From: CAYSBK01 sp964429265
GTDB lineage: Bacteria; Planctomycetota; Phycisphaerae; Sedimentisphaerales; Anaerobacaceae
Direction: 5' to 3'
NCBI GenBank assembly: GCA_964429265.1
Contig: CAYSBK010000094.1
Span: 1-9,063 of the forward strand
Length of the DNA: 9,063 bases
Under the pieces are notes generated by a model. The model did no database searches. It was given only the letters and a program-made list of their open reading frames with translations, and was not told the origin of the DNA. Position 1 is the stretch's first letter, and each line of letters opens with the position of its first letter. Both the position numbers and the translations under genes were made by a program. Shown here one piece after another: positions 1-6,704 of this stretch.

Positions 1-1
1 C

Positions 2-454
2 CTTGCCGAATTGAAGGTGCAGCTTGCCGGCATCACCCGCCGGGAACAGACAGCCCGGTGCCTCATCAACTACGGTGCAATAGTGGTCTTTGATAGTCTC
101 GACGAGCTGATTGCCCAGGCCGACGCTTTTGCCACCGAGCATCTCGAAATACACTGCGGCCCTGACAGTCGCAAGATTGCCTCACGAATCAACAACGCCG
201 GCGCGATATTCATCGGCGACTACAGCCCCGTGGCGGTCGGCGATTACTGGGCGGGCCCCAGCCACACCCTGCCCACCGGCACCACGGCCAGATTCTTCAG
301 TGCCTTGACCGCCAACGACTTTCTCAAGTCCACGAGCATTATCGAGTACGATAAGGACGCACTTGCAGCCGATGCCGCCGACATCATTCGCATCGCGCAA
401 GCCGAGGGGCTCGACGCCCACGCCAGGAGTGTCGAGATAAGGCTGCGCAAGTAA
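2..454 (+). CDS. hisD: Histidinol dehydrogenase, C-terminal part (5' end outside the window)
   Basis: HisD catalyses the last two steps of histidine synthesis, the NAD-dependent four-electron oxidation of L-histidinol to L-histidine, as a cytosolic Zn enzyme. The frame is open from the window edge and gives 150 residues ending in TAA, about the last third of a protein that is usually near 430 residues. Residues are numbered here from the first visible codon. The motif ATEHLEI carries the Glu-His pair (E46, H47) that matches the catalytic EH of E. coli HisD. SPVAVGDYWAGPSHTLPTG holds D81, matching a zinc-ligand Asp, and H140 near the C-terminus matches the last zinc-ligand His. The visible catalytic residues are therefore intact. 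The gene converges on the minus-strand lipoprotein gene across a 51-nt gap with no clear terminator hairpin. Whether other his genes lie upstream cannot be seen. An in-frame TTG at 11 is not the real start. Confidence 0.96.
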   Translation, partial: LAELKVQLAGITRREQTARCLINYGAIVVFDSLDELIAQADAFATEHLEIHCGPDSRKIASRINNAGAIFIGDYSPVAVGDYWAGPSHTLPTGTTARFFSALTANDFLKSTSIIEYDKDALAADAADIIRIAQAEGLDAHARSVEIRLRK

Positions 455-505
455 ATCCCACCTGCAGGCTCCGACGCTGCAATTCTCGCTCTGTCAGCCG
501 CGGAA

Positions 506-1168
506 TTATGGTGCACCAAGTGTTATCGCAACGACTTTATCCTGGAAGATTTCGAAAGTCGTCTTGATGCCGTTGTACCTGAGCGTTTCGCAGGGTCCCC
601 TGGAACCTGTCTGGTCGGGCTGCCCGTATGCGGCGATTACGTCCTGGCGGGCCGAGCCCATCCCGATCCCCTTGTCCGTTCGCCCAGCGAAGGTCTTTAT
701 GGTCGAGTCGGGCGGCTTGAGCGGATACTGCTGCGACCAGCACTGAATCTGCTTGACGCCGCTTATCGGGTCGACCACTACAGTAAGCCCGTGCGAAGCC
801 GGGTAAAACATCGCTATACCCCCGCCTTCCATCTTTTCAGGCTCACCCATAACCTCGATGACCTGGTCTTTCGTCATACCGAACTTGACAGGCTTCGCAC
901 CCACAAGCGGCACAATCTCCGCCGATTCCACAACAGGCGCCGACGGTTCAGGCGATGGCTGCGTACCCGGCTCGACCGATCTGATGACCGGTGGTTCGGC
1001 CGGTGCAGCCGTCTCCGGTGCACTTGGCGCCGGTGCGGCAGTTGTCTCCGCGGCAGCGGGCGGTTCTGGCTGGGGTTCAGGCGGCGATTCCTTCTTGCAG
1101 CCGGCCAGAACCACCGCAACAGCCAAGCCGAACGCTGCCAGAACAGCCCTGTAATCTGTTGAAACCAT
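506..1168 (-). CDS. Lipoprotein with two BamE/SmpA-like motifs
   Basis: A predicted secreted lipoprotein of 220 residues. The ATG at 1168 is chosen because an AAGGAG ribosome site lies 6 nt upstream and the protein then begins with a compact signal peptide ending in the lipobox LAGC, with lipidated Cys at residue 24. An in-frame upstream start at 1210 would add 14 residues and bury the signal. Residues 25 to about 88 form a low-complexity Pro/Ala/Glu spacer, likely a flexible tether. The C-terminal part contains two related segments, FGMTKDQVIEVMGEPE (96-111) and IGMGSARQDVIAAYGQP (168-184). They share the pattern G-M, a few residues, V-I, three residues, G-x-P, which is typical of SmpA/OmlA/BamE-type folds. 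Lys follows the lipid Cys, so there is no Asp retention signal. No specific function can be assigned. A role in the envelope is inferred from the lipobox and fold pattern only. It lies downstream of alaS in the same direction but 190 nt away. Confidence 0.82.
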   Translation of the reverse strand: MVSTDYRAVLAAFGLAVAVVLAGCKKESPPEPQPEPPAAAETTAAPAPSAPETAAPAEPPVIRSVEPGTQPSPEPSAPVVESAEIVPLVGAKPVKFGMTKDQVIEVMGEPEKMEGGGIAMFYPASHGLTVVVDPISGVKQIQCWSQQYPLKPPDSTIKTFAGRTDKGIGMGSARQDVIAAYGQPDQTGSRGPCETLRYNGIKTTFEIFQDKVVAITLGAP

Positions 1169-1172
1169 ATTG

Positions 1173-1180
1173 CTCTCCTT
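1173..1180 (-). promoter_or_regulatory. Ribosome binding site of the lipoprotein gene
   Basis: On the minus strand the sequence reads AAGGAGAG, with the AAGGAG core ending 6 nt before the ATG at 1168. It decides the start over an upstream in-frame ATG at 1210, which would put extra residues ahead of the signal peptide. Confidence 0.8.
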
Positions 1181-1225
1181 GAAAAAAGTGCAAATCAGAA
1201 TCGTCCACAAGTTACCTGCGGCAGT

Positions 1226-1270
1226 TGGTCCGGGACGTACACTAGCACCTGGAGCCGTTCTTGCGGACCA
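1226..1270. repeat. Inverted repeat in the alaS-lipoprotein intergenic region
   Basis: TGGTCCG (1226-1232) and CGGACCA (1264-1270) are perfect 7-bp arms around a 31-nt loop. They lie in the 190-nt non-coding stretch between the alaS stop and the lipoprotein start. There is no U-tract on the minus strand after either arm, so it is not an obvious intrinsic terminator. It could be part of a structured leader of the lipoprotein mRNA. I recognise no riboswitch family. Confidence 0.4.
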
Positions 1271-1358
1271 CCTGCTACGCAGACGGGCAGATGCTTTCTC
1301 ATTAGACAGGCCGCCCAGCCGTCGGTTCCACCCTTTTATCGGCGGCGTCGCGGCCGGG

Positions 1359-4082
1359 CTATGAAATTTCGCCTATCTTCTGCCGCAGCAATTGGCCCGC
1401 GGCGGCCAGGGCTTCGTCGAGCTTTTCGGGCCTCTTGCCGCCCGCCTGGGCCATATGGGCCTGGCCACCACCGCCGCCTTCGACTATCGCCGCTATCGTT
1501 CTGACGATGTCACCGGCTTTCACGCCCTTTCTTATCAGGTCCTCGGTAACACCGGCCAACAGAACCGCCTTCGCGTCCTGCTCAAAACCCAACACTACGG
1601 CCGCCGAGCCGGCCTTTTTCTTGAGCATATCGATTGCTGCACGCGCCTGCTCGACGGAGCCACCCGTCAGCCGGCCCGTAATTATCGCCGCCGAACCCAC
1701 TCGTTGCAACTTATCCAGCAGGGCCCGTGCCTGGGCGATGACCTCATCGCCGCGGCCCTTTGAAGCCGACTTGAGTTGCCTGGCGAGCTTCTTGTTTTCC
1801 TCCAGCAATTGTTCAACTCTCTGCGGCAGCGACTCGGGCGGCACCTTCAGCCTGTGCGAAAGCTCCTCCACGATGCTGCTTTGCCGGTCGAGATACTCCG
1901 CCAACGCCTGGCCCGTCAGTGCCGTGATCCTGCGCACACCGGCGGCGATGCTTTCCTGCTTTATTATCTTGAACCCGCCGATGACGCCCGTTCTCTCGAC
2001 GTGCGTACCGCCGCAAAATTCCTTGCTGAAGGCCTGCTCGACGCGGTCTTGCCCCTCGGCACCGACCGCCACTACGCGGACTTCGCTGCCGTATTTTTCT
2101 CCGAACAGCGCCATCGCGCCGACCTTCTCGGCTTGAGCTCTCGGCATAACCGCGCAGGTGACCGGCTCATCGGCGCTGATTTTCTCTCTCACCAGTCGCT
2201 CGACCTGCTCAAGCTGCTGCCGGGTAGGTGCTCCCGGACAGGTAAAGTCGAACCGCAGGTACTGCGGACACACCAGGCTGCCCTGTTGTGTCACCGACCC
2301 GCCCAGCACCTGTCGCAGCGCCCACTGAAGAAGGTGCGTGGCCGTATGGTTCTTCCTTGTAGCATCCCTGTCTTTGCTGACGATGGCCTCTGCTTGCTGG
2401 CCGACACTCAAGGCACCTTCGACAACCTTGCCTTTGTGTACCACGCAATCGCCGAGCTTCACGGTAGTCTCCACCGCGAAACGTCCGGTGGCGGAGCGTA
2501 TCTCGCCGCTGTCGCCCACCTGCCCGCCCGACTCGGCATAAAAGCACGTCCTGTCGAGCACCACCGCCGAGTCGACTCCGCTTTCGATGGAACCCGTGTC
2601 CCTGAAGCCGGTCTGGTCGAGAAACCCGACCACCTTCGCCTCGCACCGCCGCCCGTGATACTTGGGGCCGTCGTCCGTTCGCGGCAATTCGCCGTCAACC
2701 ACGTTCGCGGCAACTGCGTCGGTTTTCTGGGCGGCCCTTGCGCGTTCTCTTTGCCGCTGCATCAACTGCTCGAAGCCGGCGCTATCAACCTTCAGCCCCT
2801 GCTCACGTGCCATAAGCTCGGTAAGGTCCAGCGGAAATCCGTAAGTGTCATAAAGCCGAAAAGCATCCTCTCCGCTGATGGTCTTGTTCGCGGCCGACCG
2901 GGCACGCTCGGCGGCCTGGGAAAAGATTTCGATGCCCCGGTCGAGTGTTCGCCCGAAACTTTCTTCCTCTGACTTGATTACGGTCGAAACGTATTCGGCC
3001 CTGTCTTTTATCTCCGGAAATGCCCCGCCGAGGCATTCGACCACCACCGGCACCAGCTTGTAGATAAACGGCTGATGCATTGCCAGTTCGCGACCGAACC
3101 TCGCCGCCCGCCGAAGTATCCGCCGAATCACATAGCCCCTGCCGTCGTTCGAAGGAATGCCTCCGTCCGTTACCGCAAAGGTCAAAGCCCTTATATGATC
3201 GGCAATAACCCGAAACGCATTGTCCGTTGCGTTGTTCAAGGCGCCGGTATACTTACGCCCCGTTATCCGACTTATGGCCTCGATTATCGGCGCGAAAAGA
3301 TCCGTGTCGTAGTTGCTGTACTTGCCCTGCAACGTCGCAGCGACTCTCTCCAGGCCGGCACCCGTATCGACGTACTTTGCACCCAGGGCCTGCAGCCTGC
3401 CGTGTTCGTCGCGGTTGTACTGAATAAACACCAGGTTCCATAACTCGATAAACCGCGAGCACCCCGCGTTCACCCCGCAGCGATGGTTACTGTCGTGCTG
3501 CCTGTCGCAGCGGTCCGGGCCCAGATCGATGTGTATCTCGCTGCACGGCCCGCAGGGACCTGTCGGGCCCATTTCCCAGAAGTTGTCTTTCTTACCGAAG
3601 GCAAGGACTTGTTCGGGCCTTATGGGTGTAACCTTTGGCCACAGCTCCGCCGCCTCGCTGTCTTTCGGCAGTCCTTCCTCGGGGTCGCCGGCAAATACCG
3701 TCGCCCACAGGCGCTGCGGGTCTATCCCCCAGACCTCGGTCAGCAGCTCCCACGCCCAGGCGATTGCCTCAGCCTTGAAGTAATCGCCGAACGACCAGTT
3801 GCCCAGCATCTCGAAAAACGTGTGGTGGTAGGTGTCTTTGCCCACCTGTTCGAGGTCGTTGTGCTTGCCGCTTACACGCAGACATTTCTGACTGTTTACC
3901 GCCCGGCGGAACTCGGGGACCCGAAGGCCCACGAAAATATCCTTGAACTGGTTCATACCCGCGTTGGTAAACAGCAGTGTCTGGTCGTCCTGCGGGATAA
4001 TCGGTGAGCTGGGCACGAACTGGTGCCCCTTGGATTTGAAAAACTCTATGAAACCTGCCCGTATCTGGTCCGAACTAAGCAC
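1359..4082 (-). CDS. alaS: Alanine--tRNA ligase
   Basis: AlaRS charges tRNA-Ala with alanine and hydrolyses mischarged Ser- or Gly-tRNA-Ala in the cytosol. With a GTG start at 4082 the protein has 907 residues; bacterial AlaRS is usually about 875. The order is class II catalytic domain (TLLFTNAGMNQFKDIF at 35-50, FFEMLGNWSFGDYF at 89-102, motif 3 DTGAGLERVA at 239-248), tRNA-recognition region, editing domain, coiled linker and C-Ala domain. The editing zinc residues HTATH (579-583) and CGGTH (690-694) are intact, and the glycine-rich GGGGGQAHMAQAGG motif is at 869-882. A Cys/His-rich insertion lies at 192-208 in the catalytic domain. GTG gives MLSSDQIRAGF, which aligns best with the family N-terminus and has GGGGA 8 nt upstream. 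A TTG at 4100, preceded by GAAGG, would add six residues and is the alternative. It is the last gene of the operon, 38 nt after recA. No clear terminator follows the stop. Confidence 0.97.
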   Translation of the reverse strand: MLSSDQIRAGFIEFFKSKGHQFVPSSPIIPQDDQTLLFTNAGMNQFKDIFVGLRVPEFRRAVNSQKCLRVSGKHNDLEQVGKDTYHHTFFEMLGNWSFGDYFKAEAIAWAWELLTEVWGIDPQRLWATVFAGDPEEGLPKDSEAAELWPKVTPIRPEQVLAFGKKDNFWEMGPTGPCGPCSEIHIDLGPDRCDRQHDSNHRCGVNAGCSRFIELWNLVFIQYNRDEHGRLQALGAKYVDTGAGLERVAATLQGKYSNYDTDLFAPIIEAISRITGRKYTGALNNATDNAFRVIADHIRALTFAVTDGGIPSNDGRGYVIRRILRRAARFGRELAMHQPFIYKLVPVVVECLGGAFPEIKDRAEYVSTVIKSEEESFGRTLDRGIEIFSQAAERARSAANKTISGEDAFRLYDTYGFPLDLTELMAREQGLKVDSAGFEQLMQRQRERARAAQKTDAVAANVVDGELPRTDDGPKYHGRRCEAKVVGFLDQTGFRDTGSIESGVDSAVVLDRTCFYAESGGQVGDSGEIRSATGRFAVETTVKLGDCVVHKGKVVEGALSVGQQAEAIVSKDRDATRKNHTATHLLQWALRQVLGGSVTQQGSLVCPQYLRFDFTCPGAPTRQQLEQVERLVREKISADEPVTCAVMPRAQAEKVGAMALFGEKYGSEVRVVAVGAEGQDRVEQAFSKEFCGGTHVERTGVIGGFKIIKQESIAAGVRRITALTGQALAEYLDRQSSIVEELSHRLKVPPESLPQRVEQLLEENKKLARQLKSASKGRGDEVIAQARALLDKLQRVGSAAIITGRLTGGSVEQARAAIDMLKKKAGSAAVVLGFEQDAKAVLLAGVTEDLIRKGVKAGDIVRTIAAIVEGGGGGQAHMAQAGGKRPEKLDEALAAAGQLLRQKIGEIS

Positions 4083-4120
4083 TGCTTGCGTCCCCAGCAA
4101 TGCCGGCCTTCAGCGCCGAC

Positions 4121-5152
4121 TTACTCCGAGCCGGAAAGACCCCTGGCTGCGAGAATCCTGCCCTTCAACTCCTCGCAAAGAGCCGGGTTGTCCCTCAGGT
4201 ATTTCTTGGCGTTCTCCCTGCCCTGGCCTATCCTCACGTCGCCGTAGTTCAGCCAGGCGCCCGATTTCTGCACGATGTCGCAGGCGACCGCCAAATCGAG
4301 CACGTCGCCCTCGTAGCTGATGCCGCTGTCGAACATTATGTCGAACTCGGCGTCGCGGAACGGCGGGGCGATCTTGTTCTTCACCACCCGCGCCCTGACC
4401 CTCGTGCCGATCGCGCCGGTGTTGTCCTTGATGGTGGTCATCCGGCGCACGTCGATGCGAACCGAACTGTAGAACTTCAGCGCCCGTCCGCCCGGCGTGG
4501 TCTCAGGGTTGCCGAACATCACGCCGATCTTCATCCGTATCTGGTTTATGAATATCAGGGCCGTTTTGCTCTTGTTGATGACACCTGCCAGTTTCCTCAT
4601 CGCCTGACTCATAAGTCTTGCCTGCAGACCGACGTGGGTATCACCCATCTCGCCCTGAATCTCCGCCGCCGGCGTAAGTGCCGCCACCGAGTCCACCACT
4701 ATCACGTCGATGGAGTTCGACCTTATCAGCATCTCGGCGATATCCAGTGCCTGCTCGCCGGTATCCGGCTGGCTTACCAGCAGACTGCTGACATCGACAC
4801 CGAGTCGCTTGGCCCAGGTGGTGTCCAAGGCATGCTCGGCGTCAATAAATGCCGCCACACCGCCGGCCCGTTGAGCGTTGGCGACCACGTGCAGCGCCAG
4901 CGTCGTCTTGCCCGACGACTCCGGCCCGAACAACTCGGTCACCCTGCCCCGCGGAATACCTGCACCGCCAAGCGCTATGTCCAGCGACAGCGCCCCGGTC
5001 GGTATGCCCTCGACCCGGGCGTACTGATGCGCGTCCATCTGCATAATCGCCCCCTGCCCGTACTGCTTTTCTATCTGGGCGATGACACGCTGCAAGGCGT
5101 CTTCCCTGCTGGTCGCCGCCGGCGGTTTTTGGGTCCTTTTGGATTTGCCCAT
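4121..5152 (-). CDS. recA: Recombinase RecA
   Basis: RecA is the ATP-dependent filament-forming strand-exchange protein of homologous recombination, and in most bacteria the co-protease that triggers LexA cleavage. The 343-residue product has the usual length and order: a short basic N-terminus, Walker A GPESSGKT at 76-83, the catalytic Glu in FIDAEHALD (E106), Walker B VIVVDS at 150-155, DNA loop L1 around GEMGDTHVG (167-175), loop L2 with GNPETTPGGRALKF (214-227), and a C-terminal domain with a short tail ending GSE. ATG 5152 is chosen because GGGAGG lies 7 nt upstream. An in-frame TTG at 5167 would overlap that site. It follows thpR by 25 nt and precedes alaS by about 38 nt. I see neither a LexA-type operator nor a recA-specific promoter in the 25-nt gap, so expression probably comes from the operon promoter or from an unseen internal promoter within thpR. 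No recX lies between recA and alaS. Confidence 0.98.
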   Translation of the reverse strand: MGKSKRTQKPPAATSREDALQRVIAQIEKQYGQGAIMQMDAHQYARVEGIPTGALSLDIALGGAGIPRGRVTELFGPESSGKTTLALHVVANAQRAGGVAAFIDAEHALDTTWAKRLGVDVSSLLVSQPDTGEQALDIAEMLIRSNSIDVIVVDSVAALTPAAEIQGEMGDTHVGLQARLMSQAMRKLAGVINKSKTALIFINQIRMKIGVMFGNPETTPGGRALKFYSSVRIDVRRMTTIKDNTGAIGTRVRARVVKNKIAPPFRDAEFDIMFDSGISYEGDVLDLAVACDIVQKSGAWLNYGDVRIGQGRENAKKYLRDNPALCEELKGRILAARGLSGSE

Positions 5153-5159
5153 CTGCCTG

Positions 5160-5165
5160 CCTCCC
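5160..5165 (-). promoter_or_regulatory. Strong ribosome binding site of recA
   Basis: The minus strand reads GGGAGG, then 7 nt, then the ATG at 5152. The alternative in-frame TTG codon (5165-5167) overlaps this site, which argues that ATG 5152 is the true start. Confidence 0.85.
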
Positions 5166-5177
5166 AATCGGGTTTTT

Positions 5178-5744
5178 CTACTCCAGGCTGTACCTGCCCA
5201 GTCTGGTATAAATCGGTCCCTTGGGCGTCAGTTGACTCTCGTAAACGCTGACCTCGGCCACCTCGATCTGGCCTGCCCTGAATTCCTTGTATGCCTCGGC
5301 CAGTCGTGCCAGCTCGACGGCGGCCTTCTTGCTTCTTACCCTGCATAGGGTAAGATGCCCCGTGAACTTCCTGTTTTCCTCGGGCCAGCCCGCCGCCGCC
5401 AGCTGCTGCTCAACATCGCGTTGCAGTGCTGCCAGCCGGTCGCTGCCGTTGCCGGTACCCACCCACAGCACTCTGGCATTTCTCCCACCAAAGCAGCCAA
5501 CCGATTCAATGTCAAGCTCGAAGCTGGTATGGGCCTGCACCGCCCGTTCGACCGCCTCGCACACCGCCGGCAACCGCCGCTGTTGTACCTCCCCGAGAAA
5601 CTTCAAGGTCAGATGCATCGCTTCCGGCCGGACCCATTTTACATCGCCCTTGCCCAGGTTCGCCTCGGCTGCCAGACGTCGCTGCAGCTCACCGACGGCC
5701 GCTCTGGTGTTATCATCTATGTCCGTGGCAACAAAAACCCGCAC
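5178..5744 (-). CDS. thpR: RNA 2',3'-cyclic phosphodiesterase (LigT/ThpR, 2H family)
   Basis: This 2H-phosphoesterase opens 2',3'-cyclic phosphate RNA ends to 2'-phosphates. Family members were first described as 2'-5' RNA ligases acting on tRNA halves. The 188-residue length is typical. Both signature H-x-T-x motifs are present, HLTL at 44-47 within AMHLTLKFLG and HLTL at 130-133 within FTGHLTLCRV, so the active site looks intact. The start is a GTG. The only upstream in-frame candidates are blocked by a TAG 15 nt before it, and MRVFVATDI matches the family N-terminus. The ribosome site is weak, an AGG 11 nt upstream, so translation may depend on coupling to the kinase gene, whose stop codon is 15 nt upstream. 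recA follows after 25 nt. A ligT/thpR gene directly before recA is also known from Thermus/Deinococcus, where cinA precedes it. The in vivo substrate is unknown. Confidence 0.93.
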   Translation of the reverse strand: MRVFVATDIDDNTRAAVGELQRRLAAEANLGKGDVKWVRPEAMHLTLKFLGEVQQRRLPAVCEAVERAVQAHTSFELDIESVGCFGGRNARVLWVGTGNGSDRLAALQRDVEQQLAAAGWPEENRKFTGHLTLCRVRSKKAAVELARLAEAYKEFRAGQIEVAEVSVYESQLTPKGPIYTRLGRYSLE

Positions 5745-5759
5745 GCGTTTGTCAACCTG

Positions 5760-6704
5760 CTAAAATTGTACCAGTTTTCTCAGCTCACCCAGCCTTTTTT
5801 CTATATCCGCATTCGTAACAGCAGTAAGCCCGGCTAATGAAAAATCTGCCACCGCAAACGAGGCCACGACCGTACCATACGCGACGGCCGCTTTGAGGTC
5901 CGCAAAATCCGGTTCGGCCGCCCGCCTTGATGCCAGAAAACCCATCATACCGCCGGCAAAGCTGTCGCCGGCGCCGGTGGGGTCCGTAACCTTCTTCATA
6001 GGATAGGCCGGCAACACAAACTTGGACCCGTCCGATGCAACCGTTATGGAACCGGATTCACCTCTTTTGACAACCACCACACCCGGACCAATAGCCAGAA
6101 TTTTCTCGGCGGCCGCAAGAAGGTTCGATTGACCGGCCAGAAGTCGCGCCTCCGCATCGTTGACGACCAGACAGTCGATTCTCTCAAGCAGTTTTTTCAG
6201 GTCCGCTGTCTCATTTTGTATCCAGCAGTCCATCGTGTCGGCCGCGACAAAGAGGGGCCGTTCAACCTGGCTCAACAGCTTTAACTGCAACGCAGGCGCG
6301 GTGTTGGCCAGAAAAACGAACTCGCTGTCTCTGAACCCTGGTGGTACCACCGGGGGGTCCTCCGCAAGGACGTTCAGCTCCAGAACGTCCGTTGTTCGGT
6401 CGTTCATATTATCGCCGTACGAGCCTTCCCAGCGAAACGTCTTGCTTTGCTTTCTTACCTCCAGCCCGGCCAGGTCAACGTCCCTGCCGGCAAAGACCTG
6501 CTGCAGGTCAAACGGACAATCGTCACCGACGACACCCACCAGGCGAACGGGGCTGAAAAAGCTGGCCGCCATGCTGAAATAAACCGACGACCCGCCCAGA
6601 CACTCCCGCCTGACCCCGTGAGGCGTCCTGACCGTGTCGATCCCGATCGAGCCGGTAACCAGCACCGGTCGCTTAACCGCCGTCTGCTCCGCTGTCGGTG
6701 CCAT
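5760..6704 (-). CDS. PfkB-family carbohydrate kinase, substrate unknown
   Basis: A ribokinase/PfkB-fold sugar or nucleoside kinase that would transfer phosphate from ATP to a hydroxymethyl group. The 314 residues match the family length. An N-terminal Gly pair lies in CLGGSSVYFS (35-44), with RLVGVVGDD following (54-62). VVVVKRGESG is at 209-218. The PfkB signature DPTGAGDSFAGG is at 241-252, with anion-hole glycines and the catalytic base D247, so it should be active. The middle part, FLANTAPALQ followed by DTMDCWI, is the style of a subgroup annotated only as sugar kinases, and I cannot name its substrate. The ATG at 6704 overlaps the 3' end of gltX by 32 nt, with only a weak AAGA-type ribosome site 4 to 5 nt upstream, consistent with translational coupling. 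A GTG at 6662 would avoid the overlap and still begin before the first core strand, so the start is not certain. thpR begins 15 nt after its stop. Confidence 0.92.
   Translation of the reverse strand: MAPTAEQTAVKRPVLVTGSIGIDTVRTPHGVRRECLGGSSVYFSMAASFFSPVRLVGVVGDDCPFDLQQVFAGRDVDLAGLEVRKQSKTFRWEGSYGDNMNDRTTDVLELNVLAEDPPVVPPGFRDSEFVFLANTAPALQLKLLSQVERPLFVAADTMDCWIQNETADLKKLLERIDCLVVNDAEARLLAGQSNLLAAAEKILAIGPGVVVVKRGESGSITVASDGSKFVLPAYPMKKVTDPTGAGDSFAGGMMGFLASRRAAEPDFADLKAAVAYGTVVASFAVADFSLAGLTAVTNADIEKRLGELRKLVQF

Noticed and set aside
455..505. Bidirectional terminator between hisD and the lipoprotein gene
   Set aside because: Only the short palindrome CCTGCAGG is visible; there is no long stem and no T-run on either strand.
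1201..1240. Integron attC-like motif (GTT... and ...AAC) in the alaS-lipoprotein gap
   Set aside because: The core sites do not match RYYYAAC/GTTRRRY properly, and there is no integrase or cassette-type gene.
1776..2972. 398-codon plus-strand open frame opposite alaS
   Set aside because: It lies entirely antisense to alaS, whose motifs are unmistakable, and it shows no domain of its own. Long antisense frames are expected in GC-rich coding DNA.
5153..5177. LexA/SOS box upstream of recA
   Set aside because: The 25-nt gap contains the GGGAGG ribosome site and neither CTGT-N8-ACAG nor GAAC-N4-GTTC.
4100..5251. 383-codon plus-strand open frame opposite recA
   Set aside because: Fully antisense to recA, composed of Arg/His/Leu-rich shadow sequence with no recognisable motif.
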